This document shows positions 46,186 through 56,400 of a stretch of DNA of 64,000 bases, one piece after another. The notes below the pieces were generated by a model. The model searched no databases and had not been told where the DNA came from. It worked only from the letters and a program-made list of their open reading frames with translations. Position 1 is the first letter of the stretch; every line of letters starts with the position of its first letter. The position numbers were made by a program, and so were the translations under genes. This DNA is from Rhizobacter sp. Root1221 (GTDB lineage Bacteria; Pseudomonadota; Gammaproteobacteria; Burkholderiales; Burkholderiaceae_C): positions 81,001-145,000 of the forward strand of contig NZ_LMDI01000006.1 in the NCBI RefSeq assembly GCF_001425785.1. Reading direction: 5' to 3'.

Positions 46186-47082
46186 CTACAACGAGACATC
46201 GAACTGACGGCGGAAGTCGCTTGGCGTGCATCCTTCGATGCCGCGAAAGAACTTGGTGAAGTTGGTCGCCTCGTCAAAGCCAAGCCGCTGCGCGATGGCA
46301 GAAATCGGCATCTCCGTGTGCACCAGCAGGCGCTTGGCTTCCAGCGCAAGGCGTGAGGCGATAAAGGCCTTCGCACCGACACCAGCCACCGCACTGCAGA
46401 TGCGAGTGAGTGTCTTCTCGGAACATCCCATGGCATGTGCGTAGCGCGAAACGTGATGCCACTGATGCACCTTTGCGTCCAGAAGCCGTTTGAAAAGACG
46501 AAAGCGCTCCGACGCATCGGACGATGTTCCGGCAGACGGCTGTTGCTCGGCGTGAAAGATGTGCAGCCGCGTCACAAGCGTTGCCAGTTCGCTCTGGAGC
46601 AGCCAGTTCAGCAGCGGTTGCCCGGCGTCGAGCGCGCACTCCTCCTCCAGCCGCGCGAGCGTGTCGGCCAAGAACCTGCCCGTCGACCGGTCGAGGCGCA
46701 GATGGCCAGGAAGCGCATCGATCAGTTCATGCATCTGAAGGCGTTCCTCGCCCTGCGAAACCTGCAGCAGCTCGGGTCGGAACAGCAACAGGTTTGCGTC
46801 CCAACGGCTACCCGGGCCGAAGCGGTGAACCTGTCCGGGCCGAATGGTCAGCAGCGATCCGGCACCACACTCGATGTGACTGAAATCCACCACGGCGCGG
46901 CATATCCCGCGTCTGACGTGCACGAACATGTGAAAGTCGTAGCGGTGGTGACGCTGCAGGTGGGCCCGGGGCACCCTTCGTCTCAGGTCCGACATCGAGA
47001 AGACCTCGAGGTCCAGCGCGCTCTCGCCCGAGGGCTGATATTGGACCTGCTCGATCTCGATGGGTCTCGTTCCGTGCGGCAT
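46186..47082 (-). CDS. AraC-family transcriptional regulator
   Basis: A 298-residue regulator with an N-terminal cupin-like sensor (HHRYDFHMFVHVRRGICRAVVDF; LTIRPGQVHRFG) and C-terminal double helix-turn-helix (VSRYAHAMGCSEKTLTRICSAVAG; ISAIAQRLGFDEATNFTKFFRGIEGCTPSDFRR). It is transcribed away from the SnoaL-like gene, which is its probable target. The effector is unknown. Confidence 0.88.
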   Translation of the reverse strand: MPHGTRPIEIEQVQYQPSGESALDLEVFSMSDLRRRVPRAHLQRHHRYDFHMFVHVRRGICRAVVDFSHIECGAGSLLTIRPGQVHRFGPGSRWDANLLLFRPELLQVSQGEERLQMHELIDALPGHLRLDRSTGRFLADTLARLEEECALDAGQPLLNWLLQSELATLVTRLHIFHAEQQPSAGTSSDASERFRLFKRLLDAKVHQWHHVSRYAHAMGCSEKTLTRICSAVAGVGAKAFIASRLALEAKRLLVHTEMPISAIAQRLGFDEATNFTKFFRGIEGCTPSDFRRQFDVSL

Positions 47083-47220
47083 CGATCCATTGTCCGATAT
47101 TCACCATTTTGCAACCGACTTTGATCGTGTCGAACACGCCGGCAACTCGAACAATACGGGAACGCGCCGGGCGGCCACCATGCCCCGGCTCCCATCCTGA
47201 TAGACAGTCCGAGACCACCG
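47083..47220. promoter_or_regulatory. Divergent promoter region, araC-type regulator / SnoaL-like gene
   Basis: The 138-base gap includes an inverted repeat CGTGT-CGA-ACACG at 47126-47138, a possible operator. No strong -35/-10 pair is evident. Confidence 0.4.
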
Positions 47221-47637
47221 ATGCAAACGACAAACCGACAGTTCATGGCTCGCTTCGTGGAGTTCATCAACACCGCGGACCCGCGGCTCGCCACAGAGTT
47301 GGTTTCTCCGGACGCCGTGTTTCAAGTTCCGGGGCGCCCCGAACCCGTGCACGGGCCACAAGGCTACCTGGAGATCATCGGGATGATGCGCGGCGGATTC
47401 CCCGACATTCAGTGGACTCTGGAGGAAACCGTCATCGAAGGTGATGTCATCGCGGCGCGATTCACGATGCGCGGGACGCACCGCGGAGCCTTCTTCGGCG
47501 TGCCTCCCACCGGCAAGACGATTGCCGTGCAAGCGCTGAACATCTATCGGCTCTCGACCGGGAAGATCGTCTCCGAAGTGGGTCAACCGGACCTGCTCGG
47601 ATTGATGCAGCAGATCGGCGGGTTGCCGCGTTCCTGA
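47221..47637 (+). CDS. SnoaL/NTF2-like protein (ester cyclase-like)
   Basis: A 138-residue single-domain protein of the SnoaL-like polyketide cyclase / NTF2 superfamily: FVEFINTADPRLATELVSPDAVFQVPG, GYLEIIGMMRGGFPDIQWTLEETVIEGDVIAARFTMRGTHRGAFFGVPPTGK, then QALNIYRLSTGKIVSE. These small alpha+beta cones act as cyclases, hydrolases or binding proteins, and function cannot be read from the fold. It is controlled, presumably, by the divergent AraC regulator. Confidence 0.82.
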   Translation: MQTTNRQFMARFVEFINTADPRLATELVSPDAVFQVPGRPEPVHGPQGYLEIIGMMRGGFPDIQWTLEETVIEGDVIAARFTMRGTHRGAFFGVPPTGKTIAVQALNIYRLSTGKIVSEVGQPDLLGLMQQIGGLPRS

Positions 47638-47666
47638 GGCCCTGTGCACCGATGTCGAGCACACCA

Positions 47667-48191
47667 TCAAGCCGAAGCGGCATTGCTGCCCGTGGGCGCA
47701 CCGTGGCGCGCCTCGAACAACGCATGCCAGTGGGGAATGCGCGCAAGCGCGTAGTCGGCGCTGCGCCGGCGGATCTCGTTGCGGTCGCCGTCGAACTGGC
47801 GCGTCTCCGAGAACACCACCGGTGACCGGTCGCCATCCCGGAACGCCCACCCGTAGCACTGCGTGCCTGCCGGGATGTCAGGGTCCACGTCGTCGGTGAC
47901 ACCGGTGTTCGATATCGCGAGACTGGCACAGCTGCCCCGGAGTGCACCTTCCGCCATTTCGCGGGCCACGGCCTCGCTCGTGAGGTTGAATCGGGCGATG
48001 GTCTCGGGCCGCACGCCCAGGCAGCGTTCCTTGGCCGCGGGCGAATAGGCCACGAAGGCGCATTCCAGCAAGTCGCCCGCGCCCTCGACGTCCGCGATGC
48101 TCGATGCGATGAGCCCGGCGGTGCACGATTCCGCGGTGACGAGCTTCAGCGACCGCGCCTTCAGGAAATGAATGAGCTCGGATGTGTCCAC
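47667..48191 (-). CDS. pncC: CinA-family nicotinamide-nucleotide amidohydrolase (PncC)
   Basis: A ~174-residue stand-alone CinA C-terminal domain that deamidates nicotinamide mononucleotide to nicotinate mononucleotide in NAD recycling. It has the catalytic TAESCTAGLIASSIAD (Ser), AAKERCLGV (Lys), and SNTGV. GTG at 48191 is preferred because GGAGG stands five bases upstream; a TTG at 48212 in frame overlaps the preceding tiny gene. The C-terminal ~20 residues are variable. Confidence 0.85.
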   Translation of the reverse strand: MDTSELIHFLKARSLKLVTAESCTAGLIASSIADVEGAGDLLECAFVAYSPAAKERCLGVRPETIARFNLTSEAVAREMAEGALRGSCASLAISNTGVTDDVDPDIPAGTQCYGWAFRDGDRSPVVFSETRQFDGDRNEIRRRSADYALARIPHWHALFEARHGAPTGSNAASA

Positions 48192-48208
48192 CGTGGCCTC
48201 CGAACGGC

Positions 48209-48253
48209 TCAATGCCGATCCTGACCGCCCGTGGACTTCTTGTCGTCAGCCAT
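48209..48253 (-). pseudogene. Truncated DUF3606-like N-terminus (14 codons)
   Basis: A perfect ribosome site (AGGAGT, six bases) precedes an ATG, and the frame reads MADDKKSTGGQDRH then stops. This is close to the usual start of small DUF3606 proteins (M-A/S-D-D-K-S-K-T-G-x-x-D-R), but the remaining ~45 residues are missing; pncC begins about 18 bases later. It looks like a deletion remnant whose translation start was kept and may now couple into pncC. Confidence 0.5.
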
Positions 48254-48548
48254 GGTGTCACTCCTGAGGGTTGGCACGCCCCAGCTTGGCACGGCGCGGC
48301 CCGGTCGTGCATCGGCCGACGGCGCGCGCGCGCGACGGTGTTTTCCGACAGCTCCCTCTTGCGTCCCGCGTGCCTACAGGCGTAGCCTCGTTGCTCCTGC
48401 AGTCATCGGGGCCGCGCGGCCACGAGCTTCGGCCGTCCGGTTCCCGGAAAAGCCCCCGGATTCGTTCCGTTTACGACCGTCTGGCCCGGGCCCGGCGAGC
48501 TATCCTCAACGATGGATCATCAGAGTCCTTCCCGGACAAGTTGACGCG
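48254..48548. promoter_or_regulatory. Spacer between pncC and sensor GGDEF gene
   Basis: About 300 bases separate two outward-facing genes. It includes an alternating GC tract (48322-48334) and GC-rich stretches, but no gene, no clear promoter consensus and no operator that I can support. Plus-strand frames run through it without similarity. Confidence 0.4.
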
Positions 48549-50426
48549 ATGGCGCTCAATTTCTTGCGCACTCACTCAGCAAAAGCCGCCGTCCTCGGCG
48601 TGGCGGGGCTGGTCCTGGGCCTGTTGGGTGTCGAAACGCACCGGGCCCTGGCGTCCGAGTACCGGGTGCAGGTGCAGTCCATCCAGTCGTCGGTCGACCG
48701 AACGGCGCAGCAACTGGCGGCTCGCACCACCGAGGCCATGGACCAGGTCAACCGCTCCACCCTCGTCGTCAACTACACGCTCGGCCGGCATCCGGCCCCC
48801 ACGCTGGCGGGCCTCGAACTTTCAGGCGTCATCGACAAGGGTCTCGCGGATCCGATGTTCATCGCCGACGCCACCGGTTTCGTTCAGGACTCGACCGCGT
48901 CGTCCCATGTGCAATATGTCGCGGACGAGGAATTCTTCAAGCAGCACCGTACGTCGTCCGAGCGCCAGGTCTTCGTGGGGCGGGTATGGACCGATGTGGT
49001 CAGCGGGGCGTCCCGGATACCCGTCACGCGTCGCCTGGAGGTGAACGGGAAGTTCCAGGGCATTGTCTGCGCGATGGTCGATCCTCGCGTGCTCACCGTG
49101 CCGTACGGACGGCATGAAGTCTCGAGCACCACGATCGGCGTGCTCGGGGAAGACGGCTACTACCGATCGAGGCTCTCGGAAGGCCGCATGACGTTCGGCG
49201 AGCGCCTTGACCCGTTGGTGGTGGCCGGCCAGATCGCCGAGTCGAAACGAACCTTGCTTCCCGGACGGAGCCGGGTTGACGGCAGCGCGCGCTTCGCCGC
49301 ATTGGTCAAGGTCGAGCGCTACCCTCTCTACGCGGTGGTCGCCGTGTCGGCAGACACGGCCCTCGCCCCCTACCGTCAGTTCCGCGAGAAGAGCGTGCGC
49401 TGGGCGATCGTCACGGCCTTCGGGACGGTCGCGGCCGTCCTCATGCTGCTGCGGCTCGCCCGGTCCCTTGACGAGAGTCGTCGCCTCACCCGCACGGCGG
49501 AAGCCACGTTCCGGGCCGCGCTGGAAGGCAGCCTGGACGCGGTGTTCATCCTCGAGGCGGTTCGCGATCCCGCCGACGGGCATCTCGTGGACCTGCGCAT
49601 CCGCGATTGCAACGAGCGGGCCGCGCAGGGACTGTCGACAACACGCACGGAGCTGCTCGGCGCCACGTTCTCCGAACGACTCCCTGTCTCGACAGGGCGC
49701 TACCTGAAGGCGTTCAATCACGTGGCGGCCACGGGCAAGCCTGCACAGAACGAAATGGAATGCCACGACCCCGGCCTGGAAGGCATCTGGTTGCACCACC
49801 AGATCGTTCCGCTTGAAGATGGCTTCGCGCTGATCTCGCGCGACGTCACCGAAAAGAAGGCCAACGAGGCCACCTTGGCCGCGTTGAGCCGAGCCGACAG
49901 CCTGACCGCGCTCACCAACCGCCGAGGCTTCGAAGAGAAGCTCGAGGAAGCCATCCTGCGCAGCGCGCGGGCCAAAGCGGGCGACGGCGCCAACCTCGCG
50001 CTGCTGTATGTCGACCTCGACGGGTTCAAGTCCATCAACGACAGCCTGGGGCATGCGGCGGGAGACGCCGTGCTCGTTGAAGTGGCGCGGCGACTGCGGG
50101 CAGCCGTCCGCACCACGGACGTCGTGGCGCGCCTGGGTGGCGACGAGTTCGCAGTGATTGCGGAGAACGCCGGCACCCGGCGAGACATCGAGACGCTGGC
50201 CGAGCGCGTCCTGGGTGACTTGTCGAAACCTCATCGTGTCGGCGACGCGCAGCGCTTCGCGACACCGAGCATCGGGATCGCGATTCACGTACCCGATGAA
50301 CACTCGGGTGCCTTTCGCTCGAGGGCTGACGCGGCCATGTATCGCGCGAAATCGGCCGGGAAGGCCCGAGCCTCCTGGGAAAACACGGCAACGTTCGAGG
50401 GCGCCGCTTCGCGCACCGTGGACTGA
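48549..50426 (+). CDS. Membrane-anchored sensor diguanylate cyclase (Cache-like, PAS, GGDEF)
   Basis: A ~625-residue protein. A first membrane helix (~11-30) and a second (~282-303) frame a ~250-residue periplasmic Cache-like sensor. A PAS-like domain follows (~320-440; FRAALEGSLDAVFILEAVRD), then a GGDEF domain with LGGDEFAVIAE and an I-site RTTD five residues before it. It should make c-di-GMP in response to an external signal. No EAL domain is present. The ATG at 48549 places the first helix at the N-terminus, but no good ribosome site is seen. Confidence 0.88.
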   Translation: MALNFLRTHSAKAAVLGVAGLVLGLLGVETHRALASEYRVQVQSIQSSVDRTAQQLAARTTEAMDQVNRSTLVVNYTLGRHPAPTLAGLELSGVIDKGLADPMFIADATGFVQDSTASSHVQYVADEEFFKQHRTSSERQVFVGRVWTDVVSGASRIPVTRRLEVNGKFQGIVCAMVDPRVLTVPYGRHEVSSTTIGVLGEDGYYRSRLSEGRMTFGERLDPLVVAGQIAESKRTLLPGRSRVDGSARFAALVKVERYPLYAVVAVSADTALAPYRQFREKSVRWAIVTAFGTVAAVLMLLRLARSLDESRRLTRTAEATFRAALEGSLDAVFILEAVRDPADGHLVDLRIRDCNERAAQGLSTTRTELLGATFSERLPVSTGRYLKAFNHVAATGKPAQNEMECHDPGLEGIWLHHQIVPLEDGFALISRDVTEKKANEATLAALSRADSLTALTNRRGFEEKLEEAILRSARAKAGDGANLALLYVDLDGFKSINDSLGHAAGDAVLVEVARRLRAAVRTTDVVARLGGDEFAVIAENAGTRRDIETLAERVLGDLSKPHRVGDAQRFATPSIGIAIHVPDEHSGAFRSRADAAMYRAKSAGKARASWENTATFEGAASRTVD

Positions 50427-50489
50427 GAAGGTGTGGCATCGGCCCAGCCGCCGAGCGCTTACAGTCACCCCAACAAAGGGGGTGACCAC

Positions 50490-53400
50490 GTGGACAGTCA
50501 AACGCATTCCGGCAACGCGCCAACCGTTCAACCCGGCGAGCAGGCCGTCCGCATTGACGTGGACTCAGACCACACCATTGGCTACGCGTCGATTCAGAAT
50601 TCGGTGCCGGTCGTCAGATCGATCCGGATCACCAACCTGACCGGCGCTGCGCTGGAAGACCTGCAGGTGTTGGTGAGGTGCAACCCGCCGTTCGCCCGAG
50701 GTGCCGATCTGAGATTCGATCGGCTGGCACCGCATGAAACTCGCACCATCGCGCCGATCGATCTGCAGCCTGACCACGCATTTCTCTCGGACCTGCAGGA
50801 GACGGTCTCCGCGGCCCTCACGATCTCCGTGCGCCAAGGTACTGGCGCGTCAAGCCAGGTCAGCCGGCCGATCGACGTCCTCGCATATGACCAGTGGGCT
50901 GGCACGCGCGCCCTGCCCGAGTTGCTCGCGGCATTCTCCATGCCGAACAACCCGGCCGTTGACCCGTTGATCGCAGAGGCATCGAGGCTCCTGCGATCGT
51001 CCGACCCCGACCTTTCCATGAACGGCTACCAATCGAAGAGCCGTGAAGTCGTCTGGAAACAGGTGTCCGCGCTGTACAGCACCCTCTGTGGCAAGGCGCT
51101 CCAGTACGCCGAGCCTCCCGCCTCATTCGGCAACGACGGGCAGAAGATCCGCACGCCTGACCGCATCCTGGACGGGCGCGTGGCCACCTGCCTGGACCTG
51201 GCGATGCTCTTTTCCTCTTGTCTCGAGCAAGCCGGCCTTCGACCCGTGGTACTGATGAACCAGGGACACGCATGGATCGGCGTGTGGCTGCACCAGGCGA
51301 CGTTCGCCCACCCGTTGACCGACGACGTGCAGGCCGTGCGGAAACGGGTGGAGACCGGAGAGTTTCTCGCATTCGAAACGACGGGCCTGGCCCAACACGC
51401 CAGCCAGCGCACCTCGCTCAGGGTTGCCGTCGAGCAGGGACACGCACACCTTCGAGACGAGGCGGCGTTCTTGTATGCCGTGGACATCTGCAAGGCCCGC
51501 GAAGTCCAGATCAGGCCGCTGCCTTCGAAGGCTGGTGCACTGAAGTCTGAAGAAGCGGCCATCGGCGAAACCCCGCCAGGCATCGAACCGGCACCGAACC
51601 TGCCGCCGCTCGATCCCGCGACGCTCACCCCTCTTGACCTGCCTGCGGACGAAACACCGGCAGGTCGCCTGGCCAAGTGGAAATCGAAGCTGCTCGACCT
51701 GACGCTGCGCAACCGGCTGCTGAACTTCAAATCCACGAAGGCGACCCTGCAGATCGTTGCCCCGGACCTGTGTGCACTGGAAGATGCCCTGTCGGAAGGC
51801 ACCGAGTTCCACATCAAGCCGTTGCCTTTGCTGATGGAGGGCCACGACCCCCGCGTGGCGCAGGTTCACACACAACGCAACGGTCGTTCCCCGCTGGACG
51901 ACATGGCGCTCGACGCCTTGGGCAACAAGGAATTGCTCGCGCGTGCGTCCCCGGAGTCATTGGAAGGGCATCTGCTGGCACTGCACAGCGCTGCGCGGAC
52001 GGGCCTGGAAGAGGGCGGCGCGAACACCCTCTACCTCGCCATCGGATTCCTGAAATGGACCGAAGCGGAGAAGGCAGACGCCGCTCACCTGGCGCCCATC
52101 CTCCTCGTGCCCGTCTCCATGACCCGGCAATCGGTTCGCAGCGGCTTCCGGTTGGCCCGCCACGATGACGAAGCGATCATCAACCCGACACTGCTCCAAC
52201 TGCTGAAGAACGCCTTCGAACTCAAGGTCAGTGGCCTCGATGTCGTTCCCACGGACGACAAGGGCATCGACGTCCCCCGCGTGCTCCAGGCGTTTCGCCT
52301 GGCCACCAGGGAAATTCCCAAATGGGAAGTGCTCGAGCAGGCTCATCTCGGGATCTTCTCGTTCACGAAGTACCTGATGTGGAAGGACCTCCAGGACCGC
52401 ACCGAACAGTTGAAGGGCAATCGGGTGGTTCGGCACCTGATCGACCATCCCGGCGACGCCTTCGCGGTTGAAAGCGACGGGGACCCCGATGTGCGGCTGG
52501 ACGACTCGCACCGGCCCCAGGACATCCACGCGCCGCTGCTGTCGGACTCCTCCCAGCTCAAGGCCATCTGCGCGGTGGACGCCGGAAGAGACCTCGTCCT
52601 GGAAGGGCCGCCGGGCACCGGAAAGAGCCAGACCATCACCAACCTCATTGCCCACAGCTTGGCGAAGGGGCGAACCGTGTTGTTCGTGTCCGAGAAGATG
52701 GCCGCGCTGGAGGTGGTGCACCGCAGGCTGTCCGACATCGGCCTGGCTCCCTTCTGCCTGGAGTTGCACTCCTCCAAGGCCAAGAAGGCAGAGGTCCTCC
52801 AGCAGTTGGGCAAGGCCTTGGAGGTGTCGGGGTCCCGTGCCCCCAACGACTGGAACCGTGAAGCGGAGCGCCTGGCTGCGCTGCGACAAGCGCTGAACGC
52901 CCTCGTGGACACGCTTCACCGTGAGCACGGGAACGGGCTGACCGTGTTCGACGCCATCGGCACCTGCATCGCGAACTCGGGCAGCCATGCATCGGACATG
53001 CCCTGGGCTGACGGCCACACCCATCCGCGCGAGGCGCTGGACGCCCTGCGCGAGACCGCCCGACAGATCTCGGCCCTCGCCCAGGCGCTTCCCAGCCTGG
53101 GTGAGCACCCCCTCGCCCTGATCGGCCGGCTCGAGTGGTCGCCTTCGTGGCAAGACGCATTGCTGGCGGCTGCCCAGTCGACTGCTGCCTCCGCAGCCAC
53201 CTTGCAAGAGGTGGGGGGCGCGTTCGCGAAGGTGCTTCAGCTTCCGGTGGATGGCCAAAGCATGGACGCCTTCGCGGCGCTCGACCAGCTCGCGGACATC
53301 CTGTTGGCCGCCCCCAAGGTGCCGCCCGGACTGGCCAGGCAAGCACACCTCCCGGCCGCGCGGGCCCGCATCGGCGCGTTGATCAGGCATGGCCGCTCCC

Positions 53401-56400
53401 GCCAGGCGCACTGGCAACGCCTGGGGCCTGGCTGGAAGCCCCACCTGGCCAAGATGAACGGGGCCGAGCTTCAAGGGCAATGGGGCCATGCCATGTCCAC
53501 CTGGTGGCCCAAGTCGTGGTTCGCCAAGCGCGGGATCTTGTCTCGCCTTGCACCGATGCGCGATGACGGCAAACCGCCGCCGGCGGCGTCGGTCGCAGAC
53601 ATCCTGGCCGCCCTCTCCGATGTGAACGAAGAAGATCAAACGCTTCACGGCATGCATGCGGATGCCGAGGCCCTCCTGCAGGAATCCTATGAAGGCGTCC
53701 AGACGGACTGGCAGCAAGTCGAGCAGCACGCCACCTGGGCCACGAGCTTTGCAGACGCCGTGGTGCGCGTTGCCGGCGGTGACCCAGCCGTGGCCCATCC
53801 GATCCAGGAGCGGCTTCAACACCTGGTCTCGGATCAACGTGCGCTCTTGTCTGCGGACGGCCCGGCCGGCAGGACGTTGCTCGGGTTCCGGGACGCCTAC
53901 CGCAACCTCCTCGCCAACCTCGAAGGGCTCCAGCCATTGGCTCAACCCGTTGCGGCGCTGACGGGACCGCCCCAGGCCGACGGTGCGATGGCACGCCTCC
54001 AGGGCGTGCTCGGCCGATGGGCGCAGGCCCATCGTTCCCTGCTGCCCTGGTGCAACTGGCGCAGTGTGCGAGAGCGGGCCATGGCGCAGGGGTTGCAAGG
54101 GTTGGTCACGTCGGTCGAGCGCGGCGACGTTCCGCTCTCCGGCGTCGAGCATCATTTCGAGTTCAGCTACCGCAACTGGTGGCTGAAGAAGATGATCGAC
54201 ACAGACCCGATCCTCAGGACGTTCTCGGGCGCGGACCATGAGCGCAAGATCAAGGAGTTCCGGGCCGCGGACGCGAGGTTCCAGAAACTCACACAGGACT
54301 ACATCGCCGCGACCCTGGCCGGCAAGGTGCCCGCCGCGACGGCACCCGTCGTTGGCGCCGACAGCGAAATGGGGCGCTTGCGCAGGGAACTGACAAAGCA
54401 GCGCCGGCACATGCCGGTGCGCCAGCTGGTGCAGGGGCTGCCCACGCTCCTCCCTAAACTCAAGCCATGCCTGCTCATGTCGCCCCTGTCGGTCGCCCAG
54501 TACCTGGATGCCCGGCACGCGCAGTTCGACCTGGTGGTGTTCGACGAGGCATCGCAGATTCCCGTCTGGGACGCCGTCGGTGTCATCGCGCGCGGAAAGC
54601 AACTCGTTGTCGTCGGAGACCCGAAGCAGCTCCCGCCCACGAACTTCTTCAACCGATCGCCGGACAGCGACCCGGACACATCCAGCGGCGATGAAGAAGT
54701 CGAAGACCTCGAGAGCATCCTGGACGAATGCCTCGGCGCCGGGATGAACCGCCTGAGCCTCAAGTGGCACTATCGAAGCCGGCACGAGAGCCTCATCACG
54801 TTCAGCAACGCGCGCTACTATGACTCCCGTCTCGTGACCTTCCCCTCTCCGGTCACCGACGACATCGCCGTGCGTTTCGAGCACGTGCATGGGGTCTACG
54901 ACCGCGGGGGATCACGCACCAACCGGGCCGAAGCCGAGGCGATCGTCCAGACCATCGAACGGCACTTCCTCGACGAAGGCGAAAGAAGCCGAAGTGTCGG
55001 GGTGGTGACCTTCAACCAGACACAGCAGTCCCTGATCGAGACGCTGCTGGACGCCCGCCGACGCACCAACGTCGACCTGGACAAGGCCATTGCGCAGGCC
55101 GCCCACGAGCCGTTGTTCATCAAGAACCTCGAGAACGTCCAGGGCGACGAGCGCGACATCATCCTGTTCTCGATCACCTACGGCCCGGATGCCGCTGGCA
55201 AGGTGACGATGAACTTCGGCCCGCTGAACGGCGAAGGCGGGCATCGCCGCCTCAACGTGGCCATCTCCCGGGCCCGCGAACGTGTCGTGATCTTCAGCAC
55301 GCTCAAGCCGGAGCAGATCGACCTCGGGCGCGTGCGCGCCACCGGTGTTCGTGACCTGAAGCACTACCTGGAGTTCGCGCTGCGTGGCCCGAAGGCCTTG
55401 GTCGAACAGAGCGTCCCGGCCGGCCGCGAGCCTGACAGTCCATTCGAGACGGCGGTCATCCGCATGCTGAGGGACAAGGGCTGGGTGGTGCATCCGCAGG
55501 TGGGCTGCTCTGGGTATCGGATTGACCTGGGCATCGTGGACCCACGTGCGCCAGGAAGGTACCTCCTCGGCATCGAATGCGATGGCCGCAGCTACCACTC
55601 GGGTGCGACGGCGCGGGACCGCGACCGCTTGCGCCAGCATGTCCTCGAAGGGCTGGGGTGGCGCATGCACCGCATCTGGTCGACAGAGTGGTGGCTGAAT
55701 CCCGAGGGAGAGTTGGAGAAGTTGGCGGACAGGCTTCAGTCTCTTCTCGAAGAAGAGGCGCCCGCACCCCATGCGGAGGCACGAACGGCCGGCCCCGAGG
55801 CTGAAGGCGCTGACATCGGGGGGGCCGAGGACCGCAACGGCATGCCCGTGGATGATCAGCCCATGCCGGCTGAGCGGGGTGCGCGGCTGGATCCATATGC
55901 CCCGGCCACCCTGCCCGCCGGCCGGCCGGAGTCCTTCTACGAACCGGCTCACACCAAGGCGCTGGTCAAGTGCCTCGACATGGTCATCGACACCGAGGGC
56001 CCCGTCCTGGAAGCCGTGCTGTTCAAGCGCGTGGCCCGGGCGTGGAGCCTGGAGCGAACGGGGGCACGCATCGTCGAGCGGTTGCGCAACATCATTCCGG
56101 CCCGGGTGGTTCGCACCGAGGAAGGCGATCGCACGTTCTACTGGCCCGAGGGAGCCACCCCATCGGGATGGTCCCGGTTCCGGGTGGCCGACAGCAATGA
56201 ACAATCCCGCCGCCACATCGACGAGGTTGCGTTGGAAGAGGTCGCGGCGATCGTCAGGCACCTCCTGGAACAGGCCGGCTCATCGAGCAGGCAGGACCTG
56301 GCGCGAACAACTTGCCGCTTGCTGGGAATGGCCCGGACGCCAGCGGACGCGGAGGCCAGGGTCGTCAACGCCATCGAGTGGCTGGTGACGGCCGAGGCCG

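Noticed and set aside
48822..54890. Long minus-strand frames (569 and 977 codons) opposite the GGDEF and helicase genes
   Set aside because: The composition is typical of antisense frames in GC-rich genes, and they show no motifs.
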